This document shows, one piece after another, positions 9,667-18,346 of a DNA stretch of 64,000 nt. The DNA lies in assembly GCA_005799825.1 (NCBI GenBank), contig SYFT01000004.1, positions 37,363 through 101,362 on the forward strand. Reading direction: 5' to 3'. Source of the DNA: Acidobacteriota bacterium. Lineage in GTDB: Bacteria; Acidobacteriota; Vicinamibacteria; Vicinamibacterales; SCN-69-37. The notes below the pieces were generated by a model, which was not told the origin of the DNA, searched no databases, and saw nothing but the letters and a program-made list of their open reading frames with translations. The translations under genes were made by a program, and so were the position numbers. Position 1 is the first letter of the stretch. Each line of letters opens with the position of its first letter.

Positions 9667-11181
9667 GGGGACACATTGTCCCGCCTCCACCCAGATGTAT
9701 TCCCACGCCAGGCTGCCGGCCAGCGTGACGACCGCCATCGGAATGAGTATCGTCATTGAAAAGCCCGTGGTGGCGGCCACCGCAAACAGGGCGAGAGGGG
9801 CGAGGCCACCAAGGCCCAGTGCGCCCACCCAGAACAATCGCGCGTACGCACCATGTCGAATCGCGCGGACGGCCAATTCGTGATGCAGCGTTGGGCTGGG
9901 CGCCAGCAGATTCTCGGAGATCAGAATCAGCAGATGAAGCGAGGTCGCCCCCGCCAGCGTCCAGCCCAGTGTGCGCAACACCCAGGGATCAACGTTGGTG
10001 AAGAGGGCGGCGATGAGCAGGGCGGCGGCGCCTTCCATCGCTGCCTGCGCGATGAGGTCAATGGTCGCGTGCGGGCCCTGCCACAGATCGCGAGCCAGGC
10101 CTTGCGCGAACAGTAGGCCTGTGTAGCCCGTGGCCGCGAGCGCAATCGGCAGTGTTAGTACCGCTAGCCCCGTGATCAGCGTCGGTGCGTCAAGCAGCCA
10201 GGCCAGCACCCAAAGGCCACCGACGGCGCCATGAGCTGTAAGGATGAATGCACCGCGCGCCATCCAGGAGTTCCAGTTGGGCCGGATGAGGATGTAGTAG
10301 AACCGCTCCGGACGTTCCAGGTCCATGACGAGCACCGCTGCGGTCAGCGTAGAAAAGATTGATGCCACCAGCGGTGCGGCAAGGCCTGACAGCGCGCTGC
10401 GGTCACCCATCAGCCAGAGAATCGCGCCCAGGAACAACGCTCCGGTCGAGATGCCTTTGGTGAGCAGGTACAGCACGAGGTCTATCCCCCAGGCCTTCTT
10501 GTGCGGCACGTCGTAATCCACGCGCGGGTCGCCAGGGGACTGGGGATCCGGTTCCTTCGAACCCAGCGGCCGCAGGTGCACCCCGCCCTCCTTAAACATG
10601 AAAGGACGCGACGCAATCTCTGGCTGAATAATACTGTCGTCGGCCGACAGGTAGAAGACCTTCGGGCCCGTGCCCTTCTCAGGTTTGCGGACGGTAAACG
10701 CCTCGCGCTGCACAATCTGTGCAACTTCCGTCGTCGGGTCGTCCATGTCACCGAAGATCCGGCATTCCGTGGGGCACACGCTCACGCAGGCGGGCTCCAG
10801 GTGATTCTCCACACGGTTCGCACAAAAATTGCACTTCTCGGCGGTCCGCGTATTCGGATCGATGAAGAGCTGGTCGTAGGGACACGCGGCCATGCACGCC
10901 TTGCATCCGATGCACGAGTCGCCATGCAGATCGACGATGCCGTCGTGGCGACGGAAGAGGGCGCTGGTCGGGCAGATCTTCATGCACGGCGCATCTGCGC
11001 ACTGGTTGCATAACACCGGCAGGAACAGCCGCTGCGCGTCGGGGAAGCGGCCCTTTTCGACCGTCTTGACCCAGCAGCGGTTCACGCCCACCGGGATGTC
11101 GTGCTCGGCCTTGCAGGCGATCGTGCAGGCGTGACAGCCGATGCACTTCTTCAAATCGATAACGAAGCCGTAATTAGGCAC
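9658..11181 (-). CDS. Fused 4Fe-4S ferredoxin-type electron transfer subunit plus NrfD/PsrC-DmsC-like membrane anchor
   Basis: Four cysteine clusters (CIGCHACTIACKAEHD, CNQCADAPCMKICP, CIGCKACMAACP, CNFCANRVENHLEPACVSVCP) followed by ~8 TM helices with LERPERFYYILIRPNWNSWMARGAFIL. Confidence 0.88.
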   Translation of the reverse strand: MPNYGFVIDLKKCIGCHACTIACKAEHDIPVGVNRCWVKTVEKGRFPDAQRLFLPVLCNQCADAPCMKICPTSALFRRHDGIVDLHGDSCIGCKACMAACPYDQLFIDPNTRTAEKCNFCANRVENHLEPACVSVCPTECRIFGDMDDPTTEVAQIVQREAFTVRKPEKGTGPKVFYLSADDSIIQPEIASRPFMFKEGGVHLRPLGSKEPDPQSPGDPRVDYDVPHKKAWGIDLVLYLLTKGISTGALFLGAILWLMGDRSALSGLAAPLVASIFSTLTAAVLVMDLERPERFYYILIRPNWNSWMARGAFILTAHGAVGGLWVLAWLLDAPTLITGLAVLTLPIALAATGYTGLLFAQGLARDLWQGPHATIDLIAQAAMEGAAALLIAALFTNVDPWVLRTLGWTLAGATSLHLLILISENLLAPSPTLHHELAVRAIRHGAYARLFWVGALGLGGLAPLALFAVAATTGFSMTILIPMAVVTLAGSLAWEYIWVEAGQCVPIS

Positions 11182-11190
11182 GCCCAGCGA

Positions 11191-11850
11191 CTATAACCTG
11201 CCTCCGCCGCGGCGCGGCAGGGTCTCGAGGATGTGTGGCTGTTTCAGGTAGTCAGACGAGACCAGCCACATGCTCGAACTTTCCCAGGGGTTGTCCAGGT
11301 AGGGACGGTCGGCCCGAAGCCGCGCGAACGACGCAGCGTCTGTCGGAAAGACCGGCACACTAAAGCGCGTCTTCAGGTCGTCTGCCCACTGCGCCATCAA
11401 CGGAGGCGGCACCAGCACCAGCACTCGCGCGTCAGCCTCGCGCCGCAGCGTTTCGGCCACGATGAGCGCGGCCTGCACGGTGTTTCCCAGGCCTACGCCA
11501 TCCGCGATGAGCACTCGCCGTGCGCCCGCGAGCACAGCCAGCGCGGGCTCAAGTTGATACGCGAAGACCGTCGTGTGCGCGTTCACCATGGATGTGGGCG
11601 TGGACGCGGCACACGCGCGGGCCGAACACGCCGCAAGCCAGGCGAGCGCACGTTGGCGTGAGACGCCGCGAGTGCGCCCCGGCTGGTCGGTGATCCACGG
11701 CTCGACGGGCAGCAGGAAGGTCCGCTGGCGCGTGGCGCGCCCATCGTCCACCACCACGCGCGTCAGGCCGGCGCCCGAGTGGGTGGCCTGCACACGCCAG
11801 CGCCGTTGCCGGATCCAGATCAGGTCGCCTTGTACAGGCAGGTCTCGCAC
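11191..11850 (-). pseudogene. Truncated SNF2/RapA-type helicase N-terminus with degenerate Walker A
   Basis: YQLEPALAVLAGARRVLIADGVGLGNTVQAALIVAETLRREADARVLVLVPPPLMAQWADDL resembles ADEVGLGKTVQAG...LVLVP..L..QW of SNF2 ATPases; stops after 219 aa, no DEAH or C-terminal helicase domain. Confidence 0.7.
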
Positions 11851-11960
11851 CTGCTGTCACTCCCCGAGGCGCTCGACATTGCAGAATCTGCCACTTTGGT
11901 CCGTTGGCACGGGTTAGGTGGCGCCTGCACGCCTCTACTGAAGCAAGGCCAGGGCCAGGT

Positions 11961-12305
11961 TCAGCGCGAGGGGTGCGTGGCCACCACAGTGGTGATGATG
12001 CCGCCGCGCGCGGTGAACGCGCCGGTCACGGTCATACGCCTGGGCTGGCACGCCTGCACGAGGTCATCCAGGATCTTGTTCGTGGCCGCCTCGTAAAAGA
12101 TGCCCTGATTGCGATAGTCGAGCAGGTAGTACTTCAGGGCCTTCAGTTCCAGGCAGGCCTGGTCGGGAATGTACTGGATGCGGATCTCGCCAAAATCGGG
12201 CAGGCCCGTCTTTGGGCACATGGAGGTGAACTCCGGGCACCGGATGTCGATGTCGTAGTCGCGGTCAGGGCGGGGGTTCGGGAATGTGTCGAGCGGAGCG
12301 GCCAT
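11961..12305 (-). CDS. queF: NADPH-dependent 7-cyano-7-deazaguanine reductase (preQ1 synthase)
   Basis: ATG at 12305; [57 protein letters not shown]. Confidence 0.93.
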   Translation of the reverse strand: MAAPLDTFPNPRPDRDYDIDIRCPEFTSMCPKTGLPDFGEIRIQYIPDQACLELKALKYYLLDYRNQGIFYEAATNKILDDLVQACQPRRMTVTGAFTARGGIITTVVATHPSR

Positions 12306-12341
12306 GCTGATATTGTAAACGGCAGGACGTGGGACTGAAGT

Positions 12342-12372
12342 TTGACAGTAACCGGGGGGGCGAGGATACGAT
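12342..12372 (+). promoter_or_regulatory. Candidate sigma-70-like promoter for the HU gene
   Basis: TTGACA at 12342-12347 followed after 17 nt by GATACGAT; lies between divergent queF and HU genes. Confidence 0.4.
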
Positions 12373-12433
12373 ACCGGGCGCCACACGTGAGTACGCGACC
12401 AAATTGACGGCCGATTCAGGAATGGAGACACCG

Positions 12434-12733
12434 ATGGCAGACGCCAGGCGCATGGGGAAGATGGAGTTGTTCGCTCACTTCGCTGACAAGTTCGACTTGA
12501 AGCGCACTGTGGTGCGAGACCTTTTTGACGAGTTGCTGGTGTTGTCTGAGAAGGAACTCAAGCGGACAGGCGAGTTTTCCGTTCCCGGCATGTGCAAGCT
12601 GGTTGTGCAGCATCGCCTGGCGCGGGACGGGCGCAACCCGGCCACCGGTGAGACGATCAAGATTGCAGCCAAGACCGTGGTCAAGGCCCGAATCGCCAAG
12701 CAGCTGAAGGACGCCGTCCTTCCGCGCAAGTAG
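12434..12733 (+). CDS. HU/IHF-family DNA-binding protein
   Basis: [95 protein letters not shown]. Confidence 0.85.
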   Translation: MADARRMGKMELFAHFADKFDLKRTVVRDLFDELLVLSEKELKRTGEFSVPGMCKLVVQHRLARDGRNPATGETIKIAAKTVVKARIAKQLKDAVLPRK

Positions 12734-12778
12734 GCTTCGCACACGCTCGCGCGGCCGCCGCTTCCGACCGAAAAGTTT

Positions 12779-12824
12779 GATACCCGTGGTCTGGCGTCAC
12801 GCTGGTCCACGGGTGTCTTTTTTT
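12779..12824 (+). terminator. Rho-independent terminator after HU gene
   Basis: GATACCCGTGG (12779-12789) / CCACGGGTGTC (12807-12817) then TTTTTTT. Confidence 0.75.
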
Positions 12825-12830
12825 GTTAAC

Positions 12831-14261
12831 GTGACAGCTGTGGTACACGAATACGACGTAGTGGTCATTGGCGCGGGCACGGGCGGTTATGTCGCCGCCA
12901 TTCGCGCATCGCAACTGGGCCTCAAGACCGCCGTAGTCGAGCGTCAGCCCACCCTGGGCGGCACCTGCCTCAACTGGGGCTGCATTCCAACCAAGGCCCT
13001 ACTCGAAAACGCCCACGCCCTGAAGATTGCGCAGGACGCGAAGGAGTGGGGCATCGTACTGGGCGACATCAAACCGTCCATCGATATGGCCCGCGTGAAC
13101 GCGCGCCGCGTCAAGGTGGTGACGGGGCTCACCAAAGGCATTGAGTTTCTCTTCAAGAAAAACAAGATCGATTGGGTCAAAGGCAGCGCGCGGCTTGGCG
13201 GCGGTGGCCAGGTTCACGTCACCTCGCCCGAAGCCGCCCCGCAAACCCTGCAAGCCAAAGAGATCATCGTCGCCACCGGCTCTTACGCGCGCAGCGTTCC
13301 GGGGATCGAGATTGATCACAACCACATCATCACGAGCGATCACGCAATTGCGCTGAACGAAGTGCCGGCCTCGTTGGCTATCATGGGGAGCGGCGCGGTG
13401 GGCGTGGAGTTTGCGTCGATTTATCGGCGATTCGGCAGCGCGGTCACGGTGATCGAGCTGCTGCCGCGTCTCGTGCCCAACGAAGACGAAGCCGTGTCGG
13501 CGGAGCTCGAGAAGGCATTCAGGAAACGCGGCATCGCCGCAAAGACGGCCACCAAAGTCACCGCTGCGGTCGTCAAGGACGGCGGCGTGACCATCGATAT
13601 GCAGGGCGCCGATGGCAAGACCGAGTCGATTAGGGTGTCGAAGCTCCTGGTGGCTACGGGCCGGGGCCCGGTCACCGATGGCCTGGGCGCCGAGGAACTG
13701 GGCCTCGAAATGGAACGCGGCTACATCAAGGTCGACTCACTGTTCCGTACAAACGTGCCGGGCATTTCAGGGGTGGGTGATGTCATTACGATGGGCAATG
13801 GCGCCCATCCCCAGTTGGCGCACCTGTCGTCGGCTGAAGGCATCTTGCTGGCCGAGCGCCTGGCGGGCATGGATGTGAAGCCCCTCAATTACGATCAGGT
13901 GCCCGGCTGTACTTACTGTGATCCCGAGATCGGCAGCATCGGCCTCACTGAGCAGGAAGCAATCGCTCGCGGGTTCGATGTGCGCGTCGGCGTTTTTCCC
14001 TTCGGTGTGCTTGGGCGCGCGAAGATTGCGAATGAGACGGAAGGCTTCGTGAAGATCGTGGCTGAGAAGAAGTACGACGAGATCCTTGGTGTGCATATGA
14101 TCGGCCCGAGGGCCACCGAACTGGTGGCTGAAGCAGGTGTTGCGCTGCGGCTTGAGTGCACGGTAGAAGAACTCATCCGCACCATTCATGCGCATCCCAC
14201 CATGTCCGAGGCGGTAGGCGAAGCCGCACATGCGGTGCACGGCGCCGCAATACACTCGTAG
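12831..14261 (+). CDS. lpdA: Dihydrolipoyl dehydrogenase (E3)
   Basis: GTG start at 12831; GGTCLNWGCIPTKALLE redox disulfide motif, GSGAVGVEFASIYRRFGSAVTVIE, C-terminal HAHPTMSEAV. Confidence 0.93.
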   Translation: MTAVVHEYDVVVIGAGTGGYVAAIRASQLGLKTAVVERQPTLGGTCLNWGCIPTKALLENAHALKIAQDAKEWGIVLGDIKPSIDMARVNARRVKVVTGLTKGIEFLFKKNKIDWVKGSARLGGGGQVHVTSPEAAPQTLQAKEIIVATGSYARSVPGIEIDHNHIITSDHAIALNEVPASLAIMGSGAVGVEFASIYRRFGSAVTVIELLPRLVPNEDEAVSAELEKAFRKRGIAAKTATKVTAAVVKDGGVTIDMQGADGKTESIRVSKLLVATGRGPVTDGLGAEELGLEMERGYIKVDSLFRTNVPGISGVGDVITMGNGAHPQLAHLSSAEGILLAERLAGMDVKPLNYDQVPGCTYCDPEIGSIGLTEQEAIARGFDVRVGVFPFGVLGRAKIANETEGFVKIVAEKKYDEILGVHMIGPRATELVAEAGVALRLECTVEELIRTIHAHPTMSEAVGEAAHAVHGAAIHS

Positions 14262-14264
14262 TGG

Positions 14265-14298
14265 AACGTAGCTCGGCCTGTTCCTCAAGGCCGAGAAC
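14265..14298. repeat. 34-nt hairpin repeat, copy 1
   Basis: AACGTAGCTCGGCCTGTTCCTCAAGGCCGAGAAC; stem CTCGGCCT/AGGCCGAG; second copy at 15620-15653 (31/34 identical). Confidence 0.85.
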
Positions 14299-14311
14299 AA
14301 GAGGAAAGAGA

Positions 14312-15586
14312 ATGGCAACTGAAGTAGTAATGCCCCAGATGGGCGAATCAATTGCGGAAGGCACCATCGTCCGCTGGATCAAGAAAGTCGGCGACGCGAT
14401 TGACCGCGATGAGCCGCTGTTTGAGATCTCCACTGACAAGGTGGATGCGGAGATTCCGTCGCCTGGCGCCGGGGTGCTGCTCGAGATCATGGTCAAGGAA
14501 GGCGAGACCGTGCCGGTGAACAGCGTCGTTGCGCGGATCGGCGCGGCTGGCGAGAAGGCCGCGGTGGCGTCTGTGTCGGCGGCCGCGGCCGTTGCCACGA
14601 ACGGCGCCAGCGCGCCACCCGTAGTTGTGGCCGCACCACCCGCGGCCGCAGCGCCCGCAGCTGAGGTCGCACACGTCGAGTACGCAAACGAACTCGAAGC
14701 GCGCCTGCGCACGAAGTCGTCGCCTGTTGTCCGGAACATCGCGAAGGAACACGGCATCGACATCCGTCAGCTCAATGGCTCCGGCATTTCCGGTCGTGTG
14801 ACAAAGAAGGACATCCTCGACTTCGTCGAGAGTGGCGCGACTACGAAGGCCGCACCCGCGGGTAGAAGCGTGGCGCCTGTGATTGCAAAGATTATCGAAA
14901 ATGTGCGCATTGAACCGATGGGCATCATGCGCAAAAAAATCGGCGAGCACATGGTGTCGAGCATTCGCACGTCGCCACATGTGTACTCGGCGTACGAGGT
15001 GGACTTCGGCCGCATCGACGAGATTCGCCTGAAGAAGAAGGCCGAGTACGAAGCGGCTGGCGCGAAGTTGACCTACACGGCCTTCATCGCCAAGGCCACC
15101 GTAGACACGATCCGGCAGTTTCCGTTCTCAAACGCGTCAATCGATGGCGAGAACATCGTCTACAAGCGCGACATCAACCTCGGCATTGCCGTGGCGCTCG
15201 ATCAGGGACTGATCGTGCCCGTCATCAGGAATGCCGACGAACGGAATATGGTCGGTATTTGCCGCGCGATCCAGGACCTGTCGGGCCGCGCGCGGAGCAA
15301 GCAACTGAAGGCAGACGAAGTGCAGGGCGGCACGTTCACCATCACCAACCCGGGTATTTTCGGCGCAGTGTTCGGCCTGCCGATCATCAGCCAGCCCCAG
15401 GTGGCCATTCTGGGTGTGGGCAGTGTAGACAAGCGCGTGGTGGTGATTGACGACATGATCGCCATTCGCCCGATGTGTTACCTGACGCTGGGCTACGACC
15501 ACCGGCTGATTGATGGCGCCGACGCCGGCCGATTCTTGCAGGCCCTTAAAGAGCGGCTGCAGGACTTCGACGAGGGGTGGGTCTAG
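14312..15586 (+). CDS. 2-oxo acid dehydrogenase E2 component (dihydrolipoamide acyltransferase)
   Basis: Single lipoyl domain EISTDKVDAEIPSPGAGVL, E3-binding domain, C-terminal catalytic LTLGYDHRLIDGADAGRFL. Confidence 0.92.
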   Translation: MATEVVMPQMGESIAEGTIVRWIKKVGDAIDRDEPLFEISTDKVDAEIPSPGAGVLLEIMVKEGETVPVNSVVARIGAAGEKAAVASVSAAAAVATNGASAPPVVVAAPPAAAAPAAEVAHVEYANELEARLRTKSSPVVRNIAKEHGIDIRQLNGSGISGRVTKKDILDFVESGATTKAAPAGRSVAPVIAKIIENVRIEPMGIMRKKIGEHMVSSIRTSPHVYSAYEVDFGRIDEIRLKKKAEYEAAGAKLTYTAFIAKATVDTIRQFPFSNASIDGENIVYKRDINLGIAVALDQGLIVPVIRNADERNMVGICRAIQDLSGRARSKQLKADEVQGGTFTITNPGIFGAVFGLPIISQPQVAILGVGSVDKRVVVIDDMIAIRPMCYLTLGYDHRLIDGADAGRFLQALKERLQDFDEGWV

Positions 15587-15619
15587 GGTCCAGGGTCCAG
15601 GGTTCAGGGGCCAGAGTCC
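15584..15619. repeat. Five degenerate tandem copies of a CAGGGTC heptamer
   Basis: TAGGGTC CAGGGTC CAGGGTT CAGGGGC CAGAGTC; begins on the E2 stop codon. Confidence 0.8.
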
Positions 15620-15653
15620 AACGTAGCTCGGCCTGGGTCTCAAGGCCGAGAAC
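15620..15653. repeat. 34-nt hairpin repeat, copy 2
   Basis: AACGTAGCTCGGCCTGGGTCTCAAGGCCGAGAAC, near-identical to 14265-14298. Confidence 0.85.
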
Positions 15654-15671
15654 TGTGCCGCGCCAAGTGTC

Positions 15672-16334
15672 ATGACTGAAATCACCGTCCGGCGTCTCGG
15701 TCGCGTCGACTACCAGGCCGGCCTCGATCTGCAGGCGGCACTGGTTGAAGACCGGCGCGCGGGGCGCATCGGCGACACGTTGTTGCTGCTTGAACATCCA
15801 CCAGTGATTACCCTCGGCGTCAAAACGCGCCTTGGTTCGAAACACATCATTGCGTCCGATGAGGAACTCACGCGGCAGCGCGTGACTGTTCACGAGACCG
15901 GCCGAGGCGGAGACGTGACGTATCACGGACCTGGGCAACTTGTCGGGTATCCCATCCTTGACCTGAAGCCAGACCGGTGCGACGTGCACAAGTACGTGCG
16001 TGACTTGGAGGAAGTCTTGATCCTCGCGCTTCGCGGGTTCGGCATCGAAGGCGGCCGTGTGAAGGGGCTGTCCGGTGTTTGGGTTGGCCCTGAGGGACAG
16101 GAGCGGAAGATCGCCGCCATCGGTGTTCGTATCAGCAGGTGGATTACGAGCCATGGCTTTGCGCTCAATGTGGCCACCGACCTTCGTCACTTTCAGCTCA
16201 TCGTTCCGTGTGGCATCGCGGACAAGGGTGTGACGTCGGTGGAAGAGGGACTCGGCCGACGGGTCCCGCTGGCGGAGATCGAGGACGCGATCGTGCGCGG
16301 GTGTGAAGTTGTGTTTGCCCCTACTCGCGCGTGA
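15672..16334 (+). CDS. lipB: Lipoyl(octanoyl) transferase
   Basis: LLLEHPPVITLG, GRGGDVTYHGPGQLVGYPILDL, GVWVG...KIAAIGVRISRWITSHGFALNV. Confidence 0.93.
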   Translation: MTEITVRRLGRVDYQAGLDLQAALVEDRRAGRIGDTLLLLEHPPVITLGVKTRLGSKHIIASDEELTRQRVTVHETGRGGDVTYHGPGQLVGYPILDLKPDRCDVHKYVRDLEEVLILALRGFGIEGGRVKGLSGVWVGPEGQERKIAAIGVRISRWITSHGFALNVATDLRHFQLIVPCGIADKGVTSVEEGLGRRVPLAEIEDAIVRGCEVVFAPTRA

Positions 16335-17163
16335 GCGCGTTCATGAATTCCACGCGCTCCTGCGGGCTGAATGAGGGGCTGTGCCGCGCCAACACGCGCC
16401 CATTGCCCAGCGATACCTGGAGCAGGGCAGCGCGGCTGCGAGCGCCAAACTCCCGGTCAACGATCGTCACAGCCGGAATCTGGGCGCGGGTGCCAGAGAG
16501 GAGGCCCTCCACAACAGGCGCCGTCGCTGCGGCAATCGCGGAGGGGCCGGTCGGCCACAGGCCCTTGGTCTGCTGTGAAATCGCCACCAACCGATGCGCG
16601 GGGACCCGGTCGGTGATGAGGGCGCCGCCGATGGTGGCGCTGGACCATGCGATCACAAACGCGGGCGGCCGTCCGGCCACCGCAAGCGACACGTCCGCGC
16701 CCGAACCGTTCACTTCGAGCGCCACCAGTGCACGCGCGGCCCCGGCAACCGCGGCTGCCGCTGTGCCCAGGACGCGGTCGGCTGGTACGCCAAGTTCGCG
16801 GACGACCGCTTCCATCAGCCATGTCTGTTTAGGGCCGGCGAACACAAACGGCGCAGTTGCACCGGCGGTTACAAGTTGGCGCACCAGCGCCAGCCCGCGA
16901 TCGCCTTCCCACCCACCAGACTCATGGCTGTCGGCAATGACGATGACGCCGGCGCCGGCGGCGGCAAGGACATCGCCCTCACCCGAGATGCGGGTGTCGT
17001 AGCCCTCAACCGGACCAGACTGCCTGATGTCGAGCGCCTTGCCGGCAGCCACGGAAGCCGCAGCATCGATTAGGCAGACATCACGCACACGCGCGCGGCG
17101 CGCCAGTGTATGCGCCACGCTCGCACCGATCAGCCCGGCCCCGAGGATGGCAACAGTCGGCAT
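16321..17163 (-). CDS. Malate/lactate dehydrogenase-fold protein lacking the canonical catalytic motifs
   Basis: MPTVAILGAGLIGASVAHTLARRARVRDVCLIDAAASVAAGKALDIRQS matches MDH Rossmann N-terminus; no GGHGD or TAGxPRKPGMSR motif visible. Confidence 0.65.
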   Translation of the reverse strand: MPTVAILGAGLIGASVAHTLARRARVRDVCLIDAAASVAAGKALDIRQSGPVEGYDTRISGEGDVLAAAGAGVIVIADSHESGGWEGDRGLALVRQLVTAGATAPFVFAGPKQTWLMEAVVRELGVPADRVLGTAAAAVAGAARALVALEVNGSGADVSLAVAGRPPAFVIAWSSATIGGALITDRVPAHRLVAISQQTKGLWPTGPSAIAAATAPVVEGLLSGTRAQIPAVTIVDREFGARSRAALLQVSLGNGRVLARHSPSFSPQERVEFMNALTRE

Positions 17164-17192
17164 CGCGTCCTCATTGTAGCTAGACTACCTGC

Positions 17193-17924
17193 GTGCTGGA
17201 ACACTCAACCACATGGCTCGCCATAGCGTTTTTTGTGGCGGCGGTGCTGTATTCGTCCGTCGGTCATGCCGGCGCGTCCGGCTATCTTGCGGGGATGGCG
17301 TTTGTCGGGATGGCCACGCCGATGATGCGGCCCACCGCCCTGGTGCTCAATCTTCTTGTCGCGTCCATTGCGACCATTCGGTTCTCCCGCGCGGGATTTT
17401 TCTCGTGGCCGTTGTTCTGGCCGTTCGCGCTGGGCTCTATCCCGCTGGCCTACATTGGTGGCGCAATTACATTGCCGGGGCACTGGTACCGGACGCTTGT
17501 GGGGCTCGTGCTTTGGACCGCCGCGCTGCGCTTGTGGCTGGATGTCCGCCTGGTCACGACTCACGCGCCGCCAAGGGTGGCGGCGGTGCTCTCCGGGTCG
17601 GCCATTGGGTTGCTTGCAGGGCTGACCGGTACCGGCGGTGGGGTATTCCTCAGTCCACTCCTGCTGTTCATGGGCTGGGCGCAAGCCCGCGAAACAGGCG
17701 GTGTCTCGGCGGCATTCATTCTGGTGAACTCCCTGGCCGGACTCGCGGGCAATCCGGCGAGTCTCGGTAACCTGCCTCCAGAGTTGCCACTGTGGGGCGG
17801 GGCCGTGTTTGTCGGCGGACTCATTGGAGCGGAACTTGGCAGCCGACGAATCGGCACGCCGGCGTTCCGGCGTCTCCTCGGGCTCGTACTCCTCATCGCA
17901 GGCGCAAAGTTGGTGTTCTCATGA
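17193..17924 (+). CDS. TauE/SafE family membrane protein
   Basis: SVGHAGASGYLAGMAF and GLLAGLTGTGGGVFLSPLLLFMGWA motifs. Confidence 0.85.
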   Translation: MLEHSTTWLAIAFFVAAVLYSSVGHAGASGYLAGMAFVGMATPMMRPTALVLNLLVASIATIRFSRAGFFSWPLFWPFALGSIPLAYIGGAITLPGHWYRTLVGLVLWTAALRLWLDVRLVTTHAPPRVAAVLSGSAIGLLAGLTGTGGGVFLSPLLLFMGWAQARETGGVSAAFILVNSLAGLAGNPASLGNLPPELPLWGGAVFVGGLIGAELGSRRIGTPAFRRLLGLVLLIAGAKLVFS

Positions 17925-18346
17925 TCACGTATCGCGTTGGCAACAACATTCCGGTGGACGAGGTCAAAGCGTTGTACGAGGCATCCACGCTCGGCCAGCG
18001 CCGGCCGATTGATGATCCAGGTACTCTCGAAGCGATGATGCAGAACGCCAATTTGGTGGTGACGGCGTGGGACGCCGATGAACTTGTCGGCATCTCGCGG
18101 ACGTTGACCGACTTCGTCTACGTCGGCTATCTGTCGGACCTCGCAGTTCACGAACGGTGTCAGCGCCAGGGCATCGGCATCGGCCTGATCGAAAGGACCC
18201 GCGCCGCAATGGGGCCGAAGTCGAAGCTGATCCTGCTCGCGGCTCCAGCCGCCGTTGACTACTACCCCCGCATCGGCTTCACGCACCACCCGCAGGCGTG
18301 GATCCTCTCGGCCACGGACCCCTTTCCCACGAGCGCCTCGTCATGA
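17921..18346 (+). CDS. GNAT family N-acetyltransferase
   Basis: VGYLSDLAVHERCQRQGIGIGLIERT acetyl-CoA binding motif; ATGA overlap with upstream gene. Confidence 0.85.
   Translation: MITYRVGNNIPVDEVKALYEASTLGQRRPIDDPGTLEAMMQNANLVVTAWDADELVGISRTLTDFVYVGYLSDLAVHERCQRQGIGIGLIERTRAAMGPKSKLILLAAPAAVDYYPRIGFTHHPQAWILSATDPFPTSASS

Noticed and set aside
11191-11850. SNF2 fragment as part of an active defence system (DISARM, BREX or Zorya-like)
   Set aside because: No methyltransferase, nuclease or other partner nearby, and the ATPase motif is degenerate
11904-12338. 144-aa plus-strand ORF overlapping queF
   Set aside because: Fully antisense to queF, which has unmistakable conserved motifs
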